In this document: positions 17,875-26,490 of the stretch, one piece after another | Layout of the letters: every line of letters starts with the position of its first letter | Numbering within the stretch: position 1 is the first letter of the stretch | Assembly (NCBI GenBank): GCA_947475545.1 | Contig: CANJLL010000001.1 | Coordinates: 866,795-930,794, forward strand | Origin: Chloroflexota bacterium | GTDB taxonomy: Bacteria > Chloroflexota > Limnocylindria > Limnocylindrales > CSP1-4 | Direction: 5' to 3' | DNA: 64,000 nt | The notes under the pieces: generated by a model | The model's database searches: none | What the model saw: the letters and a program-made list of their open reading frames with translations, nothing else | Told to the model about the DNA's origin: nothing | Program-made: the position numbers and the translations under genes

Positions 17875-20096
17875 GGCTGACCCTGATCCCCCGTCGCGCC
17901 GTGGCCCGCAAGCGGCTCGGCGCCTGCCGGCCGAACCTCGCCTTGCCGGCCGCGCCGACATCGTCGGCGGTCGGCGCGGGTGCGCACCCCGGTGCCTACG
18001 CCATGGAGGGGGCACGCGGACAGGTCATCGTCATCTTCGCCGGTGCGGTCTTCCTGTTCGTCCTGATGGTGGCCATGGTGGCCGACGTGAGCTGGTTCTG
18101 GGTCAACAGCCTCAAGGTCCAGCGGGCCGCCGACGCGGCCGCCCTGGCGGGCGTGGTCCAATTGACCCCGGACAGCACCACGGCCGCAGTCACGGCCGCC
18201 CGGGCCGTCGCCACGATGGACGGCTACACCAACGGCACCGGGGGCGTGGCCGTGACAGTGGTGCGCGACCCCAACTGGGATCACCGACTGGACGTCGCCG
18301 TGACCACCACCATCCCGACGTTCTTCCTCCACATGCTGGGGATCAACTCCCTGCCGATCACGCGGACCGGCGTCGCCGACTACACGACGCCCGTCCCGAT
18401 GGGCAGCCCGGAGAACGCGTACGGCGTCTACGGCCCCGTCCGGACCACGGCTGGTGGCACCAACCAGGTCCTCCCGGCCAACACGGGGGCAAAGGTCGCG
18501 ACCACCACCCCCACCGACCTCTGGACCAGCACCCCGACCACGACGACCACCCGCGTCAACAGCCTCAACACGGTCAACGCGCAGTACGCCACCACCTCGA
18601 CCACCGCCCGGGCCGAGACCCTCGGCTCGTTTGGCTTCACCTTCCCGGCGTCGCCGACCATCACCGGCCTGACCGTGGGCCTGATCGCGTCCGCGACGGG
18701 GGCCACCCCGGCGAACTGCTCCGTCAGCGTCGACCTGTCGTGGAACAACGGCACCTCCTGGACCACCGTCGCTGGGACGGGCGTGAAGACGCAGGCCCTG
18801 ACCGCGGCGGACGCCACCTATACGCTCGGTGGGACCGCGGACAAGTGGGGACGCGGCACCTGGACCACGACGGAGCTGGGCAACGCGGCGTTCCTCGTCC
18901 GGGCCACGTCCGTGATCGGCTCCGGCTGCACCGCCATCAAGATCGACCAGGTCACGGCCCGCGTCGACTACACCGCGCTCACGTTCGTCCCGGACCCGAA
19001 CCTGCAGGGCCCGCAGGGGCAGACGCTGACCACCCGCGGGTTCTGGGGTGCCTCCCTCTCCCAGGGCGCGGAGACGATCAACGGCGACGCCTACCTGCCC
19101 CAGTGGGACACGATCAACGGGACCCAGAACTCGAAGTACAACCAGCCCCAGTTCTACAACTACGTCGACGACGTCCCGGCCAACGTTTCGGGCCGCCTGT
19201 ACATCTACGACCCCGGGTTCTGCGAAGGCACGCTGACGACGGGCGTCGGTGACACGTGGGCGGCCACCAGCTACCAGGCGGTCGATGCCTACTTCGACCT
19301 GTTCGAGGATCCCAACGACACGCCCTACGACGAGTCGGACGACAACCTCCTGTGGTCGTCCTCTGTCAACAACCTGTTCCTGAACAGCACGGGCTCCGAT
19401 CCGTCGCTGGGCGGGAACAACGGCAGCGGCATCAATGGCTGCGACGCCTACCACCTGGCGTGGTACGAGATCCCGGTCACCCTGGCCGGCGGCGCGCACG
19501 GCCAGAAGTTCCGCCTCCATGTCTACAGCGCGAACCCGAACAACGCGTCCGACCAGCGCAACACCAACGCCCGGAACGGCTGGGCCCTGTACACCACCGT
19601 CCCCGGTGGGCGGATCTACGGCCTGGGCGCCATGGAGATCTTCACGCCGCTGCCCGGCGGCCAGAGCAGCACCTTCTACCTCGCCCAGATCGCGGCCGCG
19701 CACGCCGGCCGGATCGTGGAGATCAACTTGTTCGACCCGGGCGACACCAACCAGAACGCCAATATCCAGATCCTGGTGCCGTCGTCGTCGGGGTGGGCCG
19801 CGGCCACGTTCAAGTGGACCTCGCGGGCCGGAACCACCAACACCGGGCACTCGACGTGCACCCAGTCGACGCCGCTGTCGGCGACGTCGCTCATCACGTA
19901 CGCGAGCAGTGCCAGCAAGTTCAACGGCTGCTGGGTGACGATGACCGTCCCGGTCGCGGCCAACTACACGGCGCCCCAGGACGGTTGGTGGAAGATCCAG
20001 TACAACATGACGGGGGCGACGGGGACCACGGCCACCGACATCACGACGTGGCAGGTGAACATCCTGGGGAGCCCCGCGCACCTCGTCGTCCCGTGA
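17871..20096 (+). CDS. TadG-like surface protein with large extracellular region
   Basis: A 741-residue protein. After about 48 residues comes a TadG-type N-terminal membrane segment, GQVIVIFAGAVFLFVLMVAM, then VQRAADAAALAGVVQL, the block typical of TadG and related pilus-assembly proteins. The remaining about 600 residues are outside the cell: a Thr-rich stretch (about 195-230), beta-sandwich-like segments and many Asn, Thr and Tyr residues, a composition of secreted adhesive domains. It is the last gene of the cpaB-tadE-tadE-tadG operon. The motor genes (cpaF, tadB, tadC) and flp pilin are not in this window. Confidence 0.84.
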   Translation: MRLTLIPRRAVARKRLGACRPNLALPAAPTSSAVGAGAHPGAYAMEGARGQVIVIFAGAVFLFVLMVAMVADVSWFWVNSLKVQRAADAAALAGVVQLTPDSTTAAVTAARAVATMDGYTNGTGGVAVTVVRDPNWDHRLDVAVTTTIPTFFLHMLGINSLPITRTGVADYTTPVPMGSPENAYGVYGPVRTTAGGTNQVLPANTGAKVATTTPTDLWTSTPTTTTTRVNSLNTVNAQYATTSTTARAETLGSFGFTFPASPTITGLTVGLIASATGATPANCSVSVDLSWNNGTSWTTVAGTGVKTQALTAADATYTLGGTADKWGRGTWTTTELGNAAFLVRATSVIGSGCTAIKIDQVTARVDYTALTFVPDPNLQGPQGQTLTTRGFWGASLSQGAETINGDAYLPQWDTINGTQNSKYNQPQFYNYVDDVPANVSGRLYIYDPGFCEGTLTTGVGDTWAATSYQAVDAYFDLFEDPNDTPYDESDDNLLWSSSVNNLFLNSTGSDPSLGGNNGSGINGCDAYHLAWYEIPVTLAGGAHGQKFRLHVYSANPNNASDQRNTNARNGWALYTTVPGGRIYGLGAMEIFTPLPGGQSSTFYLAQIAAAHAGRIVEINLFDPGDTNQNANIQILVPSSSGWAAATFKWTSRAGTTNTGHSTCTQSTPLSATSLITYASSASKFNGCWVTMTVPVAANYTAPQDGWWKIQYNMTGATGTTATDITTWQVNILGSPAHLVVP

Positions 20097-20586
20097 GCCC
20101 TGCCGCTCCCGGTTGATGCACGCGACCCGCGATGGGTCGCTGCCGGCTGCGACCCCACGGTCGTGGGGGGTGCCGGTACCTGTGATCAGGGCCTGGCGGA
20201 ACGCATGGGCCATGGCTGACCAACCGCCCCCCACGGTAGGGTGGTATCTGCCGAGACGCGACACGGGGAGTACCCCGGGGCGTCGGTCACGGACTCACGA
20301 TCGGCCGTCGGCAGGAGTGGCTTGCCGGCGATCCCGTCTCGGAGTCACGAGCCGTACAACCATGGAGCGCCCGCCACTTCGGCGCTGCGGCCACCGGGCC
20401 TGCCGCGTCTCGAGCACTCGTCCAGGGCCGCCCGCGGGAGCGACCGGTCATTCCCCCGCCGTCGTTGCCTGGTGCCGCGCAGCGGGACCGATCCGGGCCA
20501 CGGCACCGCGTGACACGGCCCACGACGCAGTACCGTGATCGCGTGACCAGCACCGCGGGCCCTCGGCGCAATTGGTCCAGCCCGGG
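20097..20586. other. intergenic region after tadG
   Basis: About 490 bases without a credible gene. It begins with overlapping hairpins (see 20122-20155) and continues as unremarkable GC-rich sequence up to the MFS gene. Confidence 0.5.
20122..20155 (+). terminator. pair of mutually exclusive hairpins after tadG
   Basis: gcgaccc (20122-20128), gggtcgc (20134-20140) and gcgaccc (20149-20155) lie in a row, so the middle arm can pair perfectly with either neighbour over seven bases. No T-run follows. It may slow polymerase or protect the 3' end of the operon mRNA. Confidence 0.45.
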
Positions 20587-21858
20587 GTGGGTCTGGCGGT
20601 GAGCCGGCTGCGCGTCCTGACGGGCGAACCCTGGCTCTTCTGGCTGTTGAGCGCCATGGCGCTCAACCAGGCGGCGGCCAACATGCTCCGGCCGATGATC
20701 TCGTATCGGGCATTGGAGCTTGGCGTCGATCCGGCAGGCCTGGGCCTGCTGTCCGCGGTCTTCAACTTCGCACCGCTGGTCATCGCGCTCCCGATCGGCC
20801 GTGCGCTGGACCGCCCCCGCGAGATGCGGTTCATCGTCGGCGGCAACGTGCTGATGGGCGTCAGCGGGCTGGCCCTCGCCGCCATGGGCGATGCCACCTC
20901 CCTGTTCGTCCTGTTCGGGATCCTCGGCATCGGGCACTTCGTGGCCGCGTTCTCGGTCCAGCCCCTGGTCGCGCGCTTCAGCCACCACGGCAACTACGAC
21001 CGACGGTTCGCCGCCTATTCGTTCGCGGCGTCCATCGGCCAGATGCTGGGACCGGCGATCGGCGGCCTGGTGGCCGGGGGCGGCACGCACGACGAGATCG
21101 GGCGGGCGATCACGCTGGGCAGCCTGCTCGCGCTGTTCCTGCTGGTCCCGCTGGCGCTTGTTCGGCCGCCGGCGCCAACCCGCCTGCCGACCCAGCCGGC
21201 GACACCCGTGGCTCCGGCGCCCCTGGCGCCGGCGCCCCCGGCCGGGTCGACCCCCTCCCCCACCCCGGCGCGGCGGCTCGGTCTGATGGAGATCCTGCGC
21301 ATGCCCGACGTCGCCCGGGCCATCCTCGTGAGCACCACGGTCCTGTCGGCGATCGACATCGTCATCATCTACCTGCCGGCCCTCGGCGAGGAGCGCGCGT
21401 GGGCGGCGAGCCTTGTTGGTGGGCTGCTGGCACTCCGCGCGGGATCGTCGATGGCGACCCGGCTGGTCCTTGGCTGGCTCGCCGCGCGGTTCGAACGGCG
21501 GACGATTCTGATCTGGAGCATGGGGATCAGCGCGGCGTCGCTGCTCGCGCTGCCAATCGCCGGTCCGGTGCCGCTGATCGCACTCCTCATGATCGGCGCC
21601 GGGGCCGGCCTGGGCATCGGGCAGCCCCTCACGATGGCCTGGGTGGCGGCCCTCGCACCGGCCGGCGTCCGGGCGACGCTGCTCTCGGTCCGCGTCATGG
21701 GCAACAGTGTCGGCGAGGTGCTCCTGCCGGTCGCGGCCGGCAGCATGGCGGCCGTGGGAGGCGCCGCGGGGGTCCTGGCCGCGACAGGGGCCATCGTCGC
21801 CATCAGCCTCGCCTGGGCCTTCGCCGGCAAGCCGCACGCGGGCCGCGCCCGAGACTGA
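20587..21858 (+). CDS. MFS transporter
   Basis: A membrane protein of about 423 residues with twelve predicted helices in two halves separated by a long Pro/Ala/Thr-rich central loop (about residues 195-225). The loop after helix 2 holds LPIGRALDRPREMRF, a fair version of the MFS motif A (GxxxDRxGRR), with a matching LGWLAARFERRTIL in the second half. These are typically drug or metabolite exporters; the substrate is unknown. The start is uncertain: GTG 20587, GTG 20599 and TTG 20572 are all in frame. Confidence 0.85.
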   Translation: MGLAVSRLRVLTGEPWLFWLLSAMALNQAAANMLRPMISYRALELGVDPAGLGLLSAVFNFAPLVIALPIGRALDRPREMRFIVGGNVLMGVSGLALAAMGDATSLFVLFGILGIGHFVAAFSVQPLVARFSHHGNYDRRFAAYSFAASIGQMLGPAIGGLVAGGGTHDEIGRAITLGSLLALFLLVPLALVRPPAPTRLPTQPATPVAPAPLAPAPPAGSTPSPTPARRLGLMEILRMPDVARAILVSTTVLSAIDIVIIYLPALGEERAWAASLVGGLLALRAGSSMATRLVLGWLAARFERRTILIWSMGISAASLLALPIAGPVPLIALLMIGAGAGLGIGQPLTMAWVAALAPAGVRATLLSVRVMGNSVGEVLLPVAAGSMAAVGGAAGVLAATGAIVAISLAWAFAGKPHAGRARD

Positions 21859-22059
21859 CGGGCGGCCTCAGCCGCCCCTGGCGCCCGACGTCCCGGTGGC
21901 CCGGCTCCGGGATTTGCCGGCATCGCCTGCGCTCGTCTGGCTCCCACTCACGAGGTCGGCGCCGTCGCGGCGCCGACCCGACCGCCAATGCAGGATGATT
22001 GAGCACGACGGCGGGCGATCAGTCGCCCGGCACACACTCGAAACCGGAGTCCTCAGCGC

Positions 22060-22461
22060 ATGCTTCGTCGCATCATGGGCGTCGCCGTCCTCGTTCCCGC
22101 CGCCCTCATCGTCGCTGCGTGCGGGGCTGCCTCCACGCCAGCACCGGCCGCGACGCGCGCCCCGGGCGGGAGCGGCCCGGACTTCACGGTGACCGCCAAG
22201 GGCATCGCCTACGACGGCCTCGCGATCCAGGTCGAGGCCGACAAGGGCTTCTCGATCCACTTCCGGAACGATGACCCGTCGACGGTCCCGCACGACATCG
22301 ACATCCGCGATGCCAGCGACAAGATCACCCAGGACAAGCCCACGATCGAGGGCGGCAAGGACGTGATCTACGGCTTCACGGGCCTGCCCGCCGGAACCTA
22401 CAAGTTCGAGTGCTCGATCCACCCGATCCCGGCGATGACCGGGACCCTGACCGTCAAGTAG
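22060..22461 (+). CDS. cupredoxin-domain lipoprotein
   Basis: A 133-residue secreted blue-copper-like protein. The lipoprotein signal ends at LIVAAC (Cys21), followed by a short Ala/Pro linker and a plastocyanin/azurin-type domain from about residue 41. Type 1 copper ligands are all visible: His78 in VPHD, Cys118, His121 and Met126 in the FECSIHPIPAM loop. Such proteins carry electrons at the outer face of the membrane or buffer copper. A GGAG site precedes ATG 22060. The next lipoprotein gene starts 14 bases later, so the two form an operon. Confidence 0.9.
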   Translation: MLRRIMGVAVLVPAALIVAACGAASTPAPAATRAPGGSGPDFTVTAKGIAYDGLAIQVEADKGFSIHFRNDDPSTVPHDIDIRDASDKITQDKPTIEGGKDVIYGFTGLPAGTYKFECSIHPIPAMTGTLTVK

Positions 22462-22475
22462 GAGGAGGCGTCCCC

Positions 22476-23054
22476 ATGCCCCAAACCCAGGGCCTGCGCT
22501 GCGTCGGCGCGGTTGCCGCCGGAGCCATCGTGGCCATCATGTTGGCGGCGTGCCAGCCGGCGGGGCCGTCGAGCGGGGCCATCTTCGTCCCCGGCGGGTC
22601 CGGCGCCTCGCCGGCGGCTTCGGCCGGCGGCAACGGCGCTAGCCCGTCGGCGGGCGCGTCCGGGGGTTCGGGCGGGGCCGGCGCCTCTGGCGGCCCTTCC
22701 GCCTCGGCTGTGCTGACCATCACCACCCCGGTGCCCAGCCCCACCCCGACGGTCCGCATCACCGCAGCACCCACGCTGCCCTCCACTGCGCCGGCGATCA
22801 TCCAGTACACCGCCCCGGACACGGTCAAATGCACGGACGGCGGGGTGGTCTACATCACGCTGTCCTGGCGCGTGGACCGCGCGGGCGGTGTCAGCCTGGC
22901 GATCGACGGACCGGGCAAGTACGCGGACTACGCGGCCAGCTCCTCGGTCGAGGTGCCGTTCGCCTGCGGCGAGTCACAGCACACCTACACGATCACCTCG
23001 TCCGGCGGCACCGGCCCGGCGGCGACCCAGACGAAGACAATCAAGCGCGCCTAG
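22476..23054 (+). CDS. lipoprotein of unknown function
   Basis: A 192-residue protein with a clear lipobox (IMLAAC, Cys26), a long Gly/Ser/Ala and then Pro/Thr-rich linker to about residue 108, and a C-terminal domain of about 80 residues with Ig-like strands (TVKCTDGGVVYITLSWRV, then HTYTITSSG). Two cysteines, in VKCTDG and FACGES, could form a disulfide. The start has an almost ideal GGAGGAGG ribosome site. It shares an operon with the cupredoxin gene, so a joint role at the cell surface is likely. The stop codon overlaps the opposite stop of the enoyl-CoA hydratase gene. Confidence 0.8.
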   Translation: MPQTQGLRCVGAVAAGAIVAIMLAACQPAGPSSGAIFVPGGSGASPAASAGGNGASPSAGASGGSGGAGASGGPSASAVLTITTPVPSPTPTVRITAAPTLPSTAPAIIQYTAPDTVKCTDGGVVYITLSWRVDRAGGVSLAIDGPGKYADYAASSSVEVPFACGESQHTYTITSSGGTGPAATQTKTIKRA

Positions 23055-23872
23055 AGGTCGAAGTTCTCTTTCCAGCCGGAGCGCTCGATCTGGAGGAACG
23101 TCGTCATCTCGTAGCCCACGCCCGCGTCAAGCGAGCGGTTCATCTGGTCGACCATCCCGCGGTTGACCACCCGCTTGGTCCACGCCAGCGCATAGGCAGG
23201 CCGGCGCAACAGGCGCTCAACCACGTCGTCCACCAGCGCGTCCAGCTGATCCGCCGGCACCGCGGCGTTGATCACGTGCATCTCCGCGAGCTGTTTGCCG
23301 GTGAACGTCCGGCCCAGCATCAGGTACTCCTTGGCGATCGCCGGGGAGAAATAGAGCGGTGCCATGGCGGCCCCGCCATCGCCCGGGACCATGCCCCAGC
23401 GGGGCCCGTACGGCTCCATCTCCCCCATGCCCAGGTGGTTGTCGCCGATCCGGGCATCGTCGCGGGCGTAGATCAGGTCCGAGCTGAACATGATGCTGGA
23501 GCCAAAGGCGATGTTCTCGCCGTTGATCTTGGCGATGATCGGCTTCTCGATCGCGGCCATGGACTCGTGGCAGCGCACCAGGCCCGTGAACGTGCGCCAG
23601 TTTCGATGCGGGTCGTTCATGGGTGTCTTGGCGCCGGTCGTGAGGTCCGGCACGTTGTCCTCGTACTCCTGGGTGGTGGGACCCACCGAGAAGATGTCGG
23701 GCTTCTCCCCGGTCAGCACGATCACGCGGATGGAATCCTCGCCGCGCAGGTCGCTGAACACGGCGCCCAGGTCCCAGTGCATGTGGCCACCCGCCCGCTT
23801 GGGGTGGTTGATCGTGATGGTGGCGACCTGGCCGGCAAGCTTGACGCCGATGGACTGGTAGTCGGTCTTCAT
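23051..23872 (-). CDS. enoyl-CoA hydratase/isomerase family protein
   Basis: A 273-residue crotonase-fold protein. The N-terminal ATITINHPKRAGG, the oxyanion segment INGENIAFGSSIMFSSDLIYA and the ARIGDNHLGMGEMEPYG block place it in the family, which acts on acyl-CoA thioesters. The usual catalytic glutamates are only partly matched, so hydratase, isomerase or hydrolase activity cannot be told apart. GGAGGG lies just before ATG 23872. Its stop and that of the convergent lipoprotein gene share the tetranucleotide CTAG (23051-23054). Confidence 0.86.
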   Translation of the reverse strand: MKTDYQSIGVKLAGQVATITINHPKRAGGHMHWDLGAVFSDLRGEDSIRVIVLTGEKPDIFSVGPTTQEYEDNVPDLTTGAKTPMNDPHRNWRTFTGLVRCHESMAAIEKPIIAKINGENIAFGSSIMFSSDLIYARDDARIGDNHLGMGEMEPYGPRWGMVPGDGGAAMAPLYFSPAIAKEYLMLGRTFTGKQLAEMHVINAAVPADQLDALVDDVVERLLRRPAYALAWTKRVVNRGMVDQMNRSLDAGVGYEMTTFLQIERSGWKENFDL

Positions 23873-24062
23873 TGGATCCCTCCAGCGAGGCGGCCGCCAT
23901 GAGAAGGCCGTGCGCTCGAGGCGCCGGCGGCATGACAGAGTCTGACGCATCCGGGAGGATGTCCGCCCGATCACCGGGCGATCAGAATCGCCGGGTGGCG
24001 ATGGCTTGCCTGGATGCGCGGCCGCAGGGAGGGCCGGCTGGGGTCCCGGTATTCCCGGACCG

Positions 24063-24905
24063 TCAGGCCTCCGAGGCCAGCTGCTCCTCGTGCACCCCAA
24101 CCCACAGGTGGTGCCGGAGCTCAGCGAAGAGCTTCGACTCCAGGAGCGCCTCACCCCGCTCGGCGCGGGGGAACGGCACGGGCACGATCTCCTTCACGCG
24201 CCCGGGCCAAGCCGACATGATCACCACTTTGTCGCCCAGCAGGATCGCCTCATCCAGGTCGTGAGTCACAAAGACCGAGGTGGCCGAGCCCTCCGCCGCA
24301 AGGATGCGGATCAGCTCGAACTGCATCGTGCGCCGAGTGAGGGCGTCCAGCGCCCCGAACGGCTCATCCATGAGCATGATCTCGGGCTCGGACGCGAGCA
24401 TCCGGGCGATCCCGACCCGCTGCTGCATCCCGCCGGAGAGTTGGTGCGGGAACGCCGACTCGAACCCCTTCAGGCCCACCAGGTTGATGTGCTTGCGAGC
24501 CAGCTCGTAGCGGACGTTCTTCGGAACGCCATGGAGCTCCGGCCCGAACGCCACGTTGTCGATCACGGTCCGCCAGGGATAGAGACCGAAGTCCTGGAAG
24601 ATGAAGCCGCACTCCGCGCGCGGCCCGGTCACGGGGGTCCCGTTGACGAGCACTTGGCCGCTGTCAGGAAAGATGAGCCCGTCCATCATTCGGAGCACGG
24701 TGGTCTTTCCGCACCGGCTCGGTCCGATGATCGCCACGAAGTCGCCGGAGGCAATCTCCAGGCTGACGTTGTCGACGGCCTTGAGCTCCATGATCTTCGG
24801 CCGGAGATCGGGCAGGAACCGCCCCAGGAACGAATCGCGGCGCTTGCGAGTCCGATAGATCTTGGTGACACCGTCGACCACGATCTTCGCCGCTGGTTCA
24901 GCCAT
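24063..24905 (-). CDS. NitT/TauT-family ABC transporter ATPase with altered Walker A
   Basis: A 280-residue ATPase of the SsuB/TauB type. Signature LSGGMQQRVGIARML, Walker B IMLMDEPFGALD and the H-loop FVTHDLDEA are standard. The Walker A, however, reads GPSRCGKTT: the conserved third glycine position of GPSGCGKTT is Arg, a one-base change (24716 region), which would disturb nucleotide binding. ATG 24905 has GGAGGT just upstream. It overlaps the upstream permease gene by eight bases and ends the operon SBP-permease-permease-ATPase. Substrate unknown; alkanesulfonate-, nitrate- or pyrimidine-like compounds are typical of the family. Confidence 0.88.
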   Translation of the reverse strand: MAEPAAKIVVDGVTKIYRTRKRRDSFLGRFLPDLRPKIMELKAVDNVSLEIASGDFVAIIGPSRCGKTTVLRMMDGLIFPDSGQVLVNGTPVTGPRAECGFIFQDFGLYPWRTVIDNVAFGPELHGVPKNVRYELARKHINLVGLKGFESAFPHQLSGGMQQRVGIARMLASEPEIMLMDEPFGALDALTRRTMQFELIRILAAEGSATSVFVTHDLDEAILLGDKVVIMSAWPGRVKEIVPVPFPRAERGEALLESKLFAELRHHLWVGVHEEQLASEA

Positions 24906-25662
24906 CGCTACCTCCGCCACCGGCCGACATGCCCTCGCGCCACGGGGCCACCGACATCTCGATTCGCTGCATGACTGAGACGGCGCCCGCTCCCAGCAAC
25001 ATGATCACCAGGATCACCCCGAGGACGGTCGCCAGGTCGAAGCTGGCGACCGCGAACTGGAGCAGATACCCAAGTCCGCGGACTGACTGGATGAGCAGCT
25101 CGCCAACCACCATCGCCTGGATGGCAAGGCCCACGCCGAGCCCAATTGACGTGAAGATGAAGGGCACCTCGTACGGGATGATCACCTTCCACACGATCTG
25201 CCTCTCAGACGCCAGGTAGGTCTTCGCCACCTCCACCAGGGTCGTGGGCGTGCTCTTCGCTCCTTGGTAGCAGACGATCACCACCTGTGGCAGGGTGAAC
25301 GTGAAGGTGAACACCAGCCGGACCAGCTCGTCGATCCCGAACCAGAGCACGAAGAGCGGGATGACGGCCGAGAACGGCATGACGTAGAGCGCGGTCATGA
25401 ACGGGTCGATGGCGAGGCCGATCGACCGCCGGACGCCCATCAGGATTCCGAGCGGGACCCCAACCAGGACGGCCAGCGCACCGCCCGCGGCAAACGAGCC
25501 GAGCGTGACGGTCAACGCCGTGGCGAGCCGGCCGGACGCGACGAGGCGGCCCAGCGCCCCGATGACCTCGATGGGGCCCGGCACGCCAAGCGGTCCGGCG
25601 CCCAGGCTGGCATACCACCAGACGGCGATGAGAGCGCCGAGTGTCGCCAGCCGGGCGATCAT
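24898..25662 (-). CDS. NitT/TauT-family ABC transporter permease
   Basis: A 254-residue inner-membrane permease with six predicted helices. The cytoplasmic coupling loop EVAKTYLASERQIVWKVIIP corresponds to the EAA motif that docks on the ATPase. ATG 25662 overlaps the TGA of the upstream permease pseudogene (ATGA), which fixes the start; an in-frame GTG at 25677 exists. The reading frame is intact, unlike its paralogue upstream, and could in principle form a homodimeric channel. Confidence 0.87.
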   Translation of the reverse strand: MIARLATLGALIAVWWYASLGAGPLGVPGPIEVIGALGRLVASGRLATALTVTLGSFAAGGALAVLVGVPLGILMGVRRSIGLAIDPFMTALYVMPFSAVIPLFVLWFGIDELVRLVFTFTFTLPQVVIVCYQGAKSTPTTLVEVAKTYLASERQIVWKVIIPYEVPFIFTSIGLGVGLAIQAMVVGELLIQSVRGLGYLLQFAVASFDLATVLGVILVIMLLGAGAVSVMQRIEMSVAPWREGMSAGGGGSDG

Positions 25663-26428
25663 GCCGTCTGCCGCCACGGCGTGAGAGCCACTTCGAAACG
25701 TTCCAGCAGGCTGGTCAGCAGCTGCCCGAGGATCAGCAGGAACAGGATCGACGCCATGATCGAGGCGGTGTCAAAGAAGTGGGCGAAGCCGGACAGCAGC
25801 TCCCCGAGCCCGGTGATGGAGACCACCAGCTCGGCCAGGACCGTGCCCTTGATGGCGCGGCCAAGGCCGAGGCGGGTTGCAGTGACGATCTACGGGATGG
25901 CGTGCGGGACGATGGTCTTCCAGAAGACCTGGGATCCGGATGCCCCGAAGACCCGGGCCACCTCGATGAACGTCCGCGAGGTCTCCCGGGCTCCCCGGTG
26001 GCAGGTGCGGATGATCACCGGCACGCAGAAGACGAAGACCGTCGCGATCCGCGGCTCCAGGCCGATGCCAAAGGCATAGACGAACAGAAAGGTGAGTGCC
26101 GAGACCGGCGAGACATAGAACGCGTTGACGCACGGGCCGGCGATCCGCTCCACCCTCCGGTTGGACCCCATGATGATCCCGAGCGGGACCCCCACGATGA
26201 AGGCCAGTCCGCCCCCGAGCGCGAGGGCGGCCATACTCAGGCTGAGGGCGCCCCACAGCTGGCGGCTGACGAAGGTCAGATCCCAGAAGCGGGCCGCGAC
26301 AACGTCGGGGCCGGGCAGGTAGTAGCGAGGCTGGCCCAGGCTGAGCGCCCACCAGCCCACCAGCCCACCACGACCACGACGATCGCGACGAGCGGCGGGC
26401 GCACCAGCCGCCGGATCAACCGCGGCAT
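25659..26428 (-). pseudogene. NitT/TauT-type ABC permease, broken by frameshift and nonsense codon
   Basis: A second permease of the same operon, about 253 codons if repaired. It starts at ATG 26428 (AGAGGT site upstream) with a hydrophobic helix, then an 8-base tandem duplication of accagccc (26351-26366, plus strand) shifts the frame; deleting one copy restores GWWALSLGQPRYYLPG. The good frame then runs through the EAA loop (FIEVARVFGASGSQVFWKTI) to a TAG at 25890-25892, after which homology continues without a break (ATRLGLGRAIKGTVLAEL) to the TGA at 25659. Two independent lesions point to decay, although sequencing error is possible for either. Confidence 0.85.
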
Positions 26429-26490
26429 TCCGACCTCTGATCCGGCATCAGGTGGGCTTCCTCAAACCGACTGTGGATGGATCCCGAGAG

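Noticed and set aside
17778..20264. 828-codon open frame on the minus strand
   Set aside because: It is antisense to the second tadE and tadG genes, has Arg/Gly/Val-heavy composition typical of shadow frames in GC-rich DNA, and shows no domain.
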